Part shown: positions 1-9,045 of the stretch, in pieces
Numbering within the stretch: position 1 is the stretch's first letter
Layout: each line of letters opens with the position of its first letter
Source: Pseudomonadota bacterium
GTDB lineage: Bacteria; Pseudomonadota; Gammaproteobacteria; DASZBR01
Direction: 5' to 3'
NCBI GenBank assembly: GCA_021777765.1
Contig: JAJYDF010000019.1
Coordinates: forward strand, 1 to 59,515
DNA: 59,515 nt
Position numbers and translations under genes: made by a program
The notes under the pieces: generated by a model
What the model saw: the letters and a program-made list of their open reading frames with translations, nothing else
Told to the model about the DNA's origin: nothing
Databases searched by the model: none

Positions 1-951
1 TTCCGATCTATAATCATGTGCCATTAAAGTGCCAGCAAAAATTTGTAAAAGTAGTACCAACGACACTACAAAAAAATATTTTCCTGTTTTTTGCTGGCTT
101 GGCATTAATGGTTGATAGCCTGTAAAAACCGGTGTTTTTGGTGCAATATCAGGTTCATTCAAAAAACGATGATAAATAAATAATACTAAACCGAATCCTA
201 AAAATACGAAGCAATATGATATCCATGTCCAAGCATAAGTTGCTGTGGTGGGTGTGTTTCCAACGAGGGGTTCATAAGGCCAATTATTCGTATAAGAATA
301 ATTTTTTCCTGGTCTATGAGCGACGGTGGTAATAGAAGAGTAAATTAAAAAATCGGCTACCTGTTTCGCAGTTTGCGCATTCAAACTATTTGCTTTTTTC
401 CATCCTATAGCAAAATTATCATTTAATAATGATTGCGCAATATTATTTTGCAACTGCATAATTGCTGTAGCAACTGGTTGAGGGAAAATAGTTGTTTGTT
501 GTGTAAGATTGATATTATGTAGTGTTTGCTGCATATCATCCTGAACAGAATATTGATCGTCTTTTGCTAATGATGCAAATGATTTATTAAAATTTTGTTG
601 CGCCATCGCTTCTTCTGTTAATTGACCTAAGCTCACTAAATATTGCGCTGTATAATCTTCACCAAAATAAGACCCCATACCATAAAGACTGCCAAAATCC
701 ATTAAATCTGCTTGTTGAAATCCTGCTTTTCCAGCATAAATATCTGTTTGAGTAAATAGAGTTTGTGCCTGTGGAGAGATGAATTTATCGGGTAATGGTG
801 GAGCTTGTTGATAAGTGATATAAGTTCCCCAAATGATAATTGCGAAGCAGATTATTGCGATAATTAATAAAATCCATTTGAGAACATTGCTTATTTTATC
901 GATATTAATGTTAATTTGATTCAGATTTTCGGCATTAAATTCTCTTTCCAT
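1..951 (-). CDS. norB: Quinol-dependent nitric oxide reductase, N-terminal part (runs off window)
   Basis: Inner-membrane enzyme that reduces 2 NO to N2O with electrons from quinol; in organisms without full denitrification it usually serves NO detoxification. The minus-strand frame stays open from ATG at 951 to the window edge (317 codons). Residues about 24-44 form a membrane anchor. A long periplasmic segment follows with GMGSYFGEDYTAQYL, characteristic of the qNOR N-terminal cytochrome-c-like domain, and then YAWTWISYCFVFLGFGLVLF, the next membrane helix. No CXXCH haem motif is seen, as expected for the quinol type rather than cNOR. The binuclear-centre helices lie outside the window. The downstream neighbour on the same strand begins about 560 bp away and looks unrelated. 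Family call is firm; completeness cannot be judged. Confidence 0.9.
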   Translation of the reverse strand, partial: MEREFNAENLNQININIDKISNVLKWILLIIAIICFAIIIWGTYITYQQAPPLPDKFISPQAQTLFTQTDIYAGKAGFQQADLMDFGSLYGMGSYFGEDYTAQYLVSLGQLTEEAMAQQNFNKSFASLAKDDQYSVQDDMQQTLHNINLTQQTTIFPQPVATAIMQLQNNIAQSLLNDNFAIGWKKANSLNAQTAKQVADFLIYSSITTVAHRPGKNYSYTNNWPYEPLVGNTPTTATYAWTWISYCFVFLGFGLVLFIYHRFLNEPDIAPKTPVFTGYQPLMPSQQKTGKYFFVVSLVLLLQIFAGTLMAHDYRSE

Positions 952-982
952 AAGTCACTTACTCCATGTGATTAATGAATAT

Positions 983-1513
983 TCATTTGGGATAATAAAT
1001 TTTGATGGGTTTTGTCGTTCGATCTATTATTGCAAAATGGGTTAATTTATGAGATTGTGCTGAATGACCATTTAAAATATCTAATACTTTAATACCGCGC
1101 ACAACCTCAGCATCGGCAATTAGCGATCTGTGACATCGCCAAGGAACAGCTTCTGCACACATAATAGCCACTTTTCCTTTTTGTTTTAAGAGCAGATTTA
1201 ATTTTTTAAGCCCGGTATAAAATTGAGGTGTTTGCATATAATCGGCAAAGCCGCGAAAACTGGCATTATGCCAACCTAGATTAATTGAATCTTTATTTGT
1301 TTTTCTTAATCCACCCAATTCAGGCATATGTGTATAAGCAATCTTTTCTTTGTTTAATGTGATTTTTAATTCATTTGCATTAAACCATGGTACATGTCTT
1401 GATTTGGGTATAGTACGCACATCGACTATATGTGTGATTTTTTGTTCATGTACAATATTGAGAAATTCTTCAATGGTATGAGATGAATGACCAATGGTAT
1501 ATAATGTGGGCAT
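983..1513 (-). CDS. DUF488 family protein
   Basis: 176-residue soluble protein of the DUF488 family, whose biochemical role is not settled. It opens with MPTLYTIGHS, the family's N-terminal signature, and carries the conserved block CAEAVPWRCHRSLIAD near residues 120-135. I start at the ATG at 1513; a TTG two codons upstream is also in frame. It ends 31 bp before the start of the nitric oxide reductase gene on the same strand, so co-transcription is possible, though I know of no functional link. Length is normal and the frame is intact. Confidence 0.85.
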   Translation of the reverse strand: MPTLYTIGHSSHTIEEFLNIVHEQKITHIVDVRTIPKSRHVPWFNANELKITLNKEKIAYTHMPELGGLRKTNKDSINLGWHNASFRGFADYMQTPQFYTGLKKLNLLLKQKGKVAIMCAEAVPWRCHRSLIADAEVVRGIKVLDILNGHSAQSHKLTHFAIIDRTTKPIKIYYPK

Positions 1514-1622
1514 AATCAATAGTTACCGATGTTAATCTATATAACTGAACAAAATTGCCATACAATATTTTTAATCATATCACTCTTTTTAATTGTAATA
1601 AATTTATATTTGGTGAATATAT

Positions 1623-2045
1623 ATGTACGCACAGCTTGCTATGACAATTATTGCTTTACTATGGTCTGGGATGATACTGGGTATTTCTTTTTTAGAAAGT
1701 TGGGTCAAATTTAGGGCTCGTAGCTTAACTAAACCTGTAGCTTTAGATGTAGGGCGTACTGTATTTAATGCATTTCATAAAGTGCAATATTTCTTGCTTA
1801 TTGTGCTTATTGTTTTGGGATTGATTGCGCGTATATATTTACAAGAATGGGTTATATTGATCCTTTTAACAATTATTATTGCTTTACAAGGGTTTTGGTT
1901 TTTCCCTCTTTTGAGTAAACGTGTCGACCAAATTTTTATGGGCGATGAAACGAGTAAATCAAAAATACATAGCCTATATGGTGTTTTAGAAATTATCAAA
2001 CTAGGACTACTTTTATATTTCAGTTTGAGTTATATCAGCGTTTAA
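1623..2045 (+). CDS. Small four-helix membrane protein
   Basis: 140 residues, almost entirely membrane segments: about 5-25, 55-75, 80-100 and 118-138. The opening LLWSGMILGISFLESWVKF and the following block PVALDVGRTVFNAFHKVQ resemble a conserved unnamed family of short inner-membrane proteins found in proteobacteria and Bacteroidetes. I do not know its function. ATG start at 1623; no strong ribosome binding site. It stands alone on the plus strand between the DUF488 gene and the decayed region at 2093-2719. An overlapping reading frame from 1529 is not credible. Confidence 0.7.
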   Translation: MYAQLAMTIIALLWSGMILGISFLESWVKFRARSLTKPVALDVGRTVFNAFHKVQYFLLIVLIVLGLIARIYLQEWVILILLTIIIALQGFWFFPLLSKRVDQIFMGDETSKSKIHSLYGVLEIIKLGLLLYFSLSYISV

Positions 2046-2092
2046 CATAAATTAGATTTGTTGACAGAAACACTTTATTTGTATTTCAATTA

Positions 2093-2239
2093 TTAACTAA
2101 CTATATGATAACCACCATCAATATAAATAGTATCACCTGTTATATTCTTCGCATAATCACTGGCCAAAAACGTAACCATAGCGCCAACATCATTAACATC
2201 AACCAATGTTTGTAATGCTGATTTTATCCCGCTGTTGAT
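2093..2239 (-). pseudogene. FabI-like enoyl-ACP reductase C-terminal remnant
   Basis: About 49 codons on the minus strand, ending at a TAA at 2093-2095, read as the C terminus of an enoyl-ACP reductase of the short-chain dehydrogenase superfamily: a GIK piece, then VNDVGAMVTFLASD, ITGDTIYIDGGYHIVS and stop. The block DVG-FLASD-ITG-IYIDGGYxxV is typical of FabI C termini. There is no start codon and no Rossmann or catalytic part. A stretch of about ten residues between GIK and the DVG block looks missing compared with full FabI. The fragment stops at about 2225-2239, exactly where a plus-strand V-ATPase remnant begins. FabI is my best guess; another SDR is possible. Confidence 0.6.
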
Positions 2240-2719
2240 CCATTAATTTCTTGGTCACGTTATCTAGAACAATTACAACCCTGGTTTGAAAAAAATATGG
2301 AACCGACGTGGACATTCAAAGTGAATCACATTAATGAATTACTGCATAAAGGGCGCGATATTTATAATATGATGCAAGTGACCGGAGAAGAAGGCATCAC
2401 AATGGAAGATTTTATTTTGTACCATAAATCATTGATGTTCGATATGGTTTATTTACAACAAGATGCTTATGATCCTGTAGACGTATCTGTATCAATTAAT
2501 AGACAAAAAATAGCTTTCAATTTGTTGTACGATATTATTATGCAAGAAAATCAATTTAAAGATAAAACAGAAGCAAGAAATTTTTTCATTAAACTCACTG
2601 GATTGCTGAAGAATTTAAATTACGCTCAATTAAATACAGATGAATATAATAAATATTTAAATGAAATCGCTGAATTGACAGCACTTTCATCGCCAGAGCA
2701 ACGGAAAGCTTCTTCTTGA
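2222..2719 (+). pseudogene. V/A-type ATPase catalytic subunit A, C-terminal remnant
   Basis: The frame is open from just after a TGA at 2219-2221 and reads YPAVDPLISWSRYLEQL, then a helical domain containing YLQQDAYDPVDVSVSINRQ, ending at 2719. This matches the end of V-type ATPase subunit A: the hydrophobic-proline-Ala-Ile..SWS/SYS block followed by the C-terminal helical bundle with its LQQNAY..VD motif. The nucleotide-binding domain and the natural start are gone; the first ATG, at 2297, lies inside the homology, so a 140-residue hypothetical protein called there would be an artefact. No other V-ATPase gene is in the window. V-ATPases are uncommon in gammaproteobacteria, so this is a trace of a lost or acquired cluster. 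Confidence 0.72.
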
Positions 2720-2917
2720 CCTTGTAAGATTATTTGATTTTTACCCGCTTAAATTTTTCAATTCTAAGCTATACTTAGATTAAGTGAATAAAATAAATAT
2801 ACCGGATGTCTCTTAGGGTGTATTTACCTCCTAGTTAAATCCTATCAATAAATACTATACACTTGTTTTATACATTTATTTGCATGGAATGCATACGTTC
2901 AAAGAGGTCAATTGTTC

Positions 2918-3574
2918 ATGTTATTTTCGTATAAATATGGACGCGATGAAACAGATCATGAAGAAATTTTGAATGCATCCACACATGGCTTAGGTGTCAT
3001 ATTTAGTTTTTTTGTACTAATTATTTTGGCTTCACATTCGCTTTATCAAGAAGATATATTGAAATTTGTTAGCAGCTTAATTTTCGGTTTAACATTGATT
3101 TTAACCTATGCAATATCAACATTTTATCATATCGTTCGAGAGCCCAATATCAAACAGTTTTTAAAAGAGTTTGATCATATAAATATTTATTTGCTTATTG
3201 CTGGGACATATACACCTTTTACTTTAGTGACTTTATATAGTAATTGGAGCTTATCATTATTTGCTGTAATTTGGGTCACTGCATTTTTGGGGGCATTATT
3301 CACAGTCTTTTTCAATGCTGGCTTTGAAGGGTTATCAATCATTATTTATTTGTTTATGGGATGGCTTGGTTTAATTACTGTTGAGCCAATATATCATGCT
3401 TTGCACTTTTCGGGTTTTATGTGGCTATTGGTTGGTGGTTTAGGATACACAGTGGGTGTCTTATTTTATCTTTGGCATAATTTAAAATTTAATCACACCA
3501 TAATGCATTTATTTATATTATTAGGAAGTGTCTGCCATTATATTGCCATATCGAATTATGTTGTTTTGACATAA
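2918..3574 (+). CDS. Hemolysin III family (PAQR-like) membrane protein
   Basis: 218-residue, seven-helix membrane protein of the HlyIII/YqfA family. Visible family blocks are ASTHGLGVIFSF near residue 24, STFYHIV near 68 and FDHINIYLLIAGTYTPFTL near 85; the second and third carry conserved His and Asp positions thought to bind metal in PAQR proteins. Near the C terminus, FNHTIMHLFILLGSVCHY contains the third conserved His region. ATG at 2918 is preceded by AGAGG ten bases upstream; a TTG at 2912 is a weaker option. Despite the name, haemolytic activity is not established for most members. It stands alone on the plus strand after the decayed region. Confidence 0.87.
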   Translation: MLFSYKYGRDETDHEEILNASTHGLGVIFSFFVLIILASHSLYQEDILKFVSSLIFGLTLILTYAISTFYHIVREPNIKQFLKEFDHINIYLLIAGTYTPFTLVTLYSNWSLSLFAVIWVTAFLGALFTVFFNAGFEGLSIIIYLFMGWLGLITVEPIYHALHFSGFMWLLVGGLGYTVGVLFYLWHNLKFNHTIMHLFILLGSVCHYIAISNYVVLT

Positions 3575-3840
3575 ATACTCATTTCATGATTTTAATGCAA
3601 AAATTAAACCTTATTTACATCAAAGTTGTTTTCATTATTGCTGTTAATATTTTTAAAGACATGTTAAAAAACAGATAAATGCATATATGGAAAAAACTCT
3701 TAATTATCCAGTCGCCTCAAAACTGACACCATTATAATATTAATATCGATTCTTACCTCTAAAATATCCATTTTGGAAGTTTAAAATGATATAAATAAAT
3801 TATTGCTATAATTAATATTGTAGAGTATTTGAATGAGAAA

Positions 3841-5625
3841 ATGATGAGACAGATGAATAATGAAGGTGGTAGTTCTGCAGCAATTGTACAACGCTTAAAC
3901 TCCGAATCTCAAACAAGCATAGAAAATCTTGATAGCGATGAACTGAATCAATTACCACCTCGATTAAAAGAATTTGTATTGAATTATCGTCAGGGACATC
4001 CTGATACTGCGATAAATCAGTTAAAAGTTGATGGTTATCCTATTATTGAAAAAACCGATAAAGAAACATATGAAGTGACATTTATTTATGTTGGAGATGA
4101 TAAAACAAAAAATGTAGTAATTGCGCCCACATTTAATTCAGCATTTTTAGGTGAAGAAAATCGTTTTAATAATATTAAAAATACGCCGGTTTGGTATAAA
4201 TCCTATACTCTCGATCCTCGAATCCATTGCGGTTATTCATTGTTGGTCAATGTTCCTGATCAAGCTTTTTCTTGTAAAGATACAGATAAAGCGATGGATT
4301 TATTGCCTGAATTTATTTCTGATCCACTTAATCCTGGAATACTGATGCCTGATCGATCTGTTATCAGAATGCATTTGGCACAACAAACACCTTATGTATT
4401 AGAGGAAAAATCAAGTGTTACGAGAGCGCGAGAAGAGTTTAATTTACAATTCAACCGTACCCATTTTATAGAAGCATGTCCGGAAGATAAATATGAAATT
4501 GCCGATAAATCATGTGTATTATTATTTCATAAAATAAATATGATGAAAAACGATATGTTGAATAATCAAGATTTAAAGCAATTATTTAATTTTGATAAAT
4601 ATAACCAATTTGATCTTTTAAATAAAATAGAAAATATATTAAAGCAAATAAACACTATAACACCAACCATGCGAGACGCATTTTTAAATTTAAAATCTGA
4701 AATAGAAAAAATTGTGCAAAATGAAGATTCAAAAATTCAGATCAGTAAGGAAAGATTGGTGCAAGTGTTAGAGCCAATTATGAAGCAAATACCTAATCAA
4801 GGTATTGAATATTGGTGTAATGTTTTCACGCCAAAAAATTTTGATATTAACAGAGCACAACAATACCCCGTCATGTTAATTTTTGATGGCTATGCTAATT
4901 TTCATCATACGAATGTGCAATTCAGTATGGATAAATTAAACGAAGCTGAAAAGTGTGATGATATGATTTTAGTTTTCATGGAAGCTGAACGGCCAAATGT
5001 TGCTAAATTTAATGTTCGTGAAGAATCATTGGCTTGTTCAGATCATTATGCTGATTTTCTTGCAAAGCAACTGTTACCTTATTTGCAAAATCATTTTAAT
5101 GTGTCAAGACGTGCTGAAGATCATTATTTATTTGGCCAAAGTTTAGGTGGTGTAGCAGCAGTTCATTGTGCTATTCGTTATCCGGAACATTTTGGCAATG
5201 TGTTGTCACAATCGGGTGCATTTTGGCACCATAAATTACATCAACAAAATAAAGCAGATGATAAAAAAGAGAATAAACACGCTGAAGAATTATTGACCTA
5301 TTTGAGACAATTTAAAAATTCACCAGAAAAAATAGCAGAACTCAGAAAAGTTAATTTTCGCATAACTGTTGGTGAATTTGAGTATAAAAATAATTACAAT
5401 CCCGAGCTTGATGAAGTTTGTTTAGGGAGGGCAAATGATAGGTTGGTCGATCAAATGAATCAAATGGGTATCCGTGTTCAGTTTGTGAAGCAACCAGGTA
5501 CGGGACATGATTATGCTGCATGGCGTGTACAATTTCCAAGTGATTTATTACAACTCAATAACATGAAAATGCGTTTACAGGAAACATCTGACAATAAGTA
5601 TTCAGCACGCAAAAATTCACCTTAA
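3841..5625 (+). CDS. Fes-like esterase with inserted helical segment
   Basis: 594-residue protein built like enterochelin esterase Fes. The N-terminal sandwich domain (roughly 75-195) has an FIYVGDD...PVWYKSYTLDPRIHCGYSL region. The C-terminal alpha/beta hydrolase domain has LIFDGYANFHH and the nucleophile elbow GQSLGG with Ser434. His556 in GTGHDYAAW is the likely catalytic His. Between the domains, residues about 235-310 form an extra charged, helix-prone segment rich in Lys, Asn and Ile that ordinary Fes proteins lack. No signal peptide, so cytosolic or secreted by a non-Sec route. No siderophore genes lie nearby. Start is uncertain: ATG 3841 or TTG 3829, neither with a good ribosome binding site. 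A TATAAT at 3807-3812 could be its -10 element. Confidence 0.75.
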   Translation: MMRQMNNEGGSSAAIVQRLNSESQTSIENLDSDELNQLPPRLKEFVLNYRQGHPDTAINQLKVDGYPIIEKTDKETYEVTFIYVGDDKTKNVVIAPTFNSAFLGEENRFNNIKNTPVWYKSYTLDPRIHCGYSLLVNVPDQAFSCKDTDKAMDLLPEFISDPLNPGILMPDRSVIRMHLAQQTPYVLEEKSSVTRAREEFNLQFNRTHFIEACPEDKYEIADKSCVLLFHKINMMKNDMLNNQDLKQLFNFDKYNQFDLLNKIENILKQINTITPTMRDAFLNLKSEIEKIVQNEDSKIQISKERLVQVLEPIMKQIPNQGIEYWCNVFTPKNFDINRAQQYPVMLIFDGYANFHHTNVQFSMDKLNEAEKCDDMILVFMEAERPNVAKFNVREESLACSDHYADFLAKQLLPYLQNHFNVSRRAEDHYLFGQSLGGVAAVHCAIRYPEHFGNVLSQSGAFWHHKLHQQNKADDKKENKHAEELLTYLRQFKNSPEKIAELRKVNFRITVGEFEYKNNYNPELDEVCLGRANDRLVDQMNQMGIRVQFVKQPGTGHDYAAWRVQFPSDLLQLNNMKMRLQETSDNKYSARKNSP

Positions 5626-5809
5626 TGTTTTGAAGTCATTTCGTATCAATATTCGTATGACATTTAATTCAATGCTATTTATTGAGCGTAATAGGAATTT
5701 CATGATATAATATTTAAATTTGCCGCAAAATGAATGTAATTTGACAATTTAAAATATCGTATTGATTTTTGTAGGTATATATAAAAATTATAAATAATGA
5801 GGAAATTAC

Positions 5810-7909
5810 ATGTTAAATAATATAATTACTTTAATAGAATTCATAAATAATGTACTAACAGAAACTAATACAAATAGCGATGAATATCAGCAATTATTAA
5901 TGATAAGAGATGATATTCAATCGCTAATCACTGTGGTTGGTCGAATGACACCTCAATTTAATGATCAAATGTCTTTCGATGAAAAACTCGCTTTACGTCA
6001 ACAATTCGATAAAGATCGGATTGCCTTCACAATTAGTCAAATAGAAGCTATACGAAGCAAAATCGCAACGAATCCATTTCTGAAAAATTTCATAATAGGA
6101 AAAAGTCTATTATCAAGCGGTATATTGCTGGATCAAATGTTGAATGAAATAAAAATAACAATAAATAACGCTAAAGATAATGCACAATATTCTTTATATC
6201 AACCAGATGATGAAACCTATTTAGCTGCAAAAATGTTTGCATCGGAGATTGTCCCTATTTGTCAAGGCCTCGATCCATTTATAGGTGCCGGCTTTTCAGG
6301 ATATTGTTGGGGACATACTCATCATTGGGGAAAGAGTATTGAGCACAATAATGGAATTCCAGATTTACGTATGATTTCCACAGAGTATTCTATTAAAACT
6401 TGGTCTCGAAACTGGACATTCGAAGATATTTTAATGAATAGAATTGGCTGGTACAGACCCGATAATAATAATTATGCAAAATTATTATGGAATGTGCTTG
6501 ATCAATTAACTGAAAACGATTTATTTAATTTTAATTTTTATATTCCTGGTTTAGGTTTTCATTCCACCGGAATTAGAATGTATGGTAAAAAAGGGATTGA
6601 ATTTATCGATAGTAATAATGCTATATTTCGTTTTGAATCTAAGCATGATTTCGTAGGATTTATGATGCTACATCTTTACAAACATGCAGCACAAGCAGTA
6701 CCTCATTCGCGAGCAACTTTTATTACAGTGTATCGTTTACCTTATCAAAACAAACAACCCAGTAATATTCCAGCCACTACAATTACGCCTCAAGAGCGCT
6801 TTGCAGCCATTCAATATTATGAGCAACATAAACAAATCTGGCGAAACGATGAAGAAAAAAAGTATCTTCGAAATATCTTTAATTTTAAATTACAAGAATT
6901 AAATCGATCCGATGCACAACTTGGATTGCTTCAAGACCTCAGAAAAAAAATTGTCGATGAAATGAATCGACTGGTGACAGTAGCGAATAAAGAAGCACAG
7001 TTATCTCCTGATGACACTGTTAAATCCCGTAGCTTGACAAAAATAGAAAAAATACAAAACGATTTAGATATCTATTATCCTTTTGTAAAGAATTTACCTA
7101 ATTGCACGGAACACCAAAAAACTTGTTTGCTATTTGCGCTTATGTCTGACAGTTTAAGTGAAAAAAGAGAGTTTTCATTTGTATCCACTGCAACTTCGTA
7201 CAAAAATGTTCATCTTTGGGTAGAGGAAAATTTGCTTGATAGAGAATTGATCAAAAAATATCAAAAAAATATTCAAATATATAAAAGCCAGGCAATTGAT
7301 CATGTTCAATATGAGGGTGATGTACGTGAAAAAATTAATTTTGTAGAACAACGTTTAAAGCAACAAGGCAATACTAAAACATTTGCAGATGCAGCGGGGA
7401 TTATCGGTCAATATAAAGGGCAGCAACTCTCTGCAAATCAAGCTTTATTTCAACTGCAGGATCTTTTTTGGCGGTCTTCTAATCGTTTTGGTTTGTTTTC
7501 AATGCGCAGTAAAGCGAATCAAAAAAGATATCTTGAGCTGCAAAACGTAGATATATTCAGAGCTGATTTAGCAAAATTTGATGAAATGCGCGAAGAAATA
7601 ATACAAAAACAATGGATAGTGGGGGATAATTGGTATAGTGGTAAAAAAATAACTGTAGATGGAAAACAATTACTTGTTCCACATCATATTTACGATATCT
7701 TGCAAATTATTGAACGGGTTAAAAATGATGAGCTCTCTCACCGCCAAGCGCTACGAGATATATGGGTTATAGTGAGTAAAGCGGACGAGGAAAGTGAAGA
7801 AGCTACCAATAGAGATGTCTCAACAAAAATATTTGATAAGAAGTGGTCAGAAAGATTAGAGCAATGGTTCGAAGACCATCCATCTAAATCATTTAGACAT
7901 AAACCATAA
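5810..7909 (+). CDS. Large protein with C58/YopT-like cysteine protease pattern; effector candidate
   Basis: 699-residue protein of unknown function. The middle part has a pattern like papain-fold C58 (YopT/HopN) proteases: Cys166 in GYCWGHTHHWGK, His251 in GLGFHSTGIRMYG and Asp267 in IEFIDSNNAIFRFES, with the usual spacing and the typical His-strand-Asp layout. Residues 1-140 are helical and Lys/Asn-rich. Residues 310-699 are charged, helix-prone and unlike anything I recognise. An acidic DEESEEA patch lies about 35-40 residues from the C terminus. No signal peptide or membrane segment. The ribosome binding site GAGGAAAT precedes ATG 5810. Lies 184 bp behind the Fes-like gene. Protease assignment is by pattern only, not by alignment. 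Confidence 0.5.
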   Translation: MLNNIITLIEFINNVLTETNTNSDEYQQLLMIRDDIQSLITVVGRMTPQFNDQMSFDEKLALRQQFDKDRIAFTISQIEAIRSKIATNPFLKNFIIGKSLLSSGILLDQMLNEIKITINNAKDNAQYSLYQPDDETYLAAKMFASEIVPICQGLDPFIGAGFSGYCWGHTHHWGKSIEHNNGIPDLRMISTEYSIKTWSRNWTFEDILMNRIGWYRPDNNNYAKLLWNVLDQLTENDLFNFNFYIPGLGFHSTGIRMYGKKGIEFIDSNNAIFRFESKHDFVGFMMLHLYKHAAQAVPHSRATFITVYRLPYQNKQPSNIPATTITPQERFAAIQYYEQHKQIWRNDEEKKYLRNIFNFKLQELNRSDAQLGLLQDLRKKIVDEMNRLVTVANKEAQLSPDDTVKSRSLTKIEKIQNDLDIYYPFVKNLPNCTEHQKTCLLFALMSDSLSEKREFSFVSTATSYKNVHLWVEENLLDRELIKKYQKNIQIYKSQAIDHVQYEGDVREKINFVEQRLKQQGNTKTFADAAGIIGQYKGQQLSANQALFQLQDLFWRSSNRFGLFSMRSKANQKRYLELQNVDIFRADLAKFDEMREEIIQKQWIVGDNWYSGKKITVDGKQLLVPHHIYDILQIIERVKNDELSHRQALRDIWVIVSKADEESEEATNRDVSTKIFDKKWSERLEQWFEDHPSKSFRHKP

Positions 7910-8060
7910 TGCGTTATGTATTTTTGATATAGATATAATGATTAGATTTTCTGCATTCATTTGCTTATTTAATATAAATATCATTTAATTCCAATTTATA
8001 ATAAAATCATCAGTAATCGATGGGTATCTCCAATATATTAATATTGGCAAGGAATTAAAA

Positions 8061-8663
8061 ATGTCCAGTATAGATGACAAACAGACTATATATCTCAATA
8101 TTCATTTTGATAATGCCAATTTAACAAATATTGAAATAAGTGCGAAAGAATTTGAAAATTGTACATTTAATAACTGTAATTTTACTGAATCACTGTTTAA
8201 TAAATGTAAATTTTATGAATGTCAGTTTAATCAATGTAACTTAAGTATTATTAAGATTAAAAACAGCACATTTTTTGATACTGTATTCCATAAGTGTAAA
8301 CTCATAGGCATCAATTGGACTGAAGCATCATGGCCAAGAATTCATTTAAGTAGCCCCATTAAATTTTATCAAAGTGTGTTAAATGATTCTTCATTTTTTG
8401 GATTAAGCTTAAAAGAGTTAGCCATAGTTGAATGTAGTGCAAAAGAAGTGGATTTTAGAGAAGCAGATTGTTCAGAAGCGGATTTTTCATCTACTGATTT
8501 TGCTAACAGTCAATTTGGCAAAACCAATTTAACCAAGGCAGATTTTACTGAAGCGGTGAACTACAATATTGATATATTTAATAATCGAATCAAGCAGGCT
8601 AAATTTTCAATACCAGAAGTTGTAAATTTGCTGAAATGCCTAGACATTCAATTGATAGAGTAA
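8061..8663 (+). CDS. Pentapeptide repeat protein
   Basis: 200-residue protein made largely of pentapeptide repeats (A/C-N/D-L/F-X-X). Runs are visible at residues about 25-90 (FENCTFNNCNF, FNKCKFYECQFNQCNL) and about 125-170 (VDFREADCSEADFSSTDF). Repeats of this kind fold as a right-handed quadrilateral beta-helix. Some relatives such as Qnr mimic DNA and protect gyrase, but nothing here shows that function. The middle (about 90-125) departs from the pattern and may cap or kink the helix. An AAGGAA ribosome binding site precedes ATG 8061. Monocistronic; its end converges on the minus-strand NTF2-like gene with three bases between stops. Confidence 0.85.
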   Translation: MSSIDDKQTIYLNIHFDNANLTNIEISAKEFENCTFNNCNFTESLFNKCKFYECQFNQCNLSIIKIKNSTFFDTVFHKCKLIGINWTEASWPRIHLSSPIKFYQSVLNDSSFFGLSLKELAIVECSAKEVDFREADCSEADFSSTDFANSQFGKTNLTKADFTEAVNYNIDIFNNRIKQAKFSIPEVVNLLKCLDIQLIE

Positions 8664-8666
8664 TAT

Positions 8667-9038
8667 CTAATCGCGTGTATATTTAAGTGTTTTATCGGCA
8701 TAAGCCCACGCATTTATTATTTTATTGTCATTGCCTAAATGATATATGGCTATAGTGTCTGTATCAATTTCGCCTTCAATATCGTCAATAGCAGTATAAT
8801 GAAATCGAATCACAATTTTTGAATTATCAACTATGATATCTTTTAAATCGATATTACGTTGTGATTGATGTAAATTCATATAATTCAATCTTTGAACCAA
8901 ATCTGGAAATTTAATTAAATTACCATAATAATTGCCTTCAAAATTTTGTGCATAGTATTTTTCGAGCTGATCATTTTGACCATGCATCCAGATATGAGCA
9001 ATTTCAAGTATGTAATTTTTAGCCTCTTGTTGGTTCAT
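8667..9038 (-). CDS. SnoaL/NTF2-like small protein
   Basis: 123-residue protein with an NTF2/SnoaL-like cone fold pattern: N-terminal helix with IWMHGQNDQLEKYYAQNF, then strands including IVIRFHYTAID and TIAIYHLGNDNKIINAWAYAD. Members bind small hydrophobic ligands or act as isomerases or cyclases; no catalytic function can be assigned. Its start lies seven bases after the stop of the upstream NTF2-LuxR gene, and the GAGGATATT ribosome binding site begins within that gene's stop region, so the two are co-transcribed and probably translationally coupled. The upstream gene carries the same kind of domain, which suggests duplication or a shared ligand. Confidence 0.75.
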   Translation of the reverse strand: MNQQEAKNYILEIAHIWMHGQNDQLEKYYAQNFEGNYYGNLIKFPDLVQRLNYMNLHQSQRNIDLKDIIVDNSKIVIRFHYTAIDDIEGEIDTDTIAIYHLGNDNKIINAWAYADKTLKYTRD

Positions 9039-9045
9039 AATATCC

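Noticed and set aside
2297..2719. Independent 140-residue protein starting at ATG 2297
   Set aside because: Homology to V-ATPase subunit A starts upstream of this ATG, and the ATG has no ribosome binding site; it is a truncated remnant.
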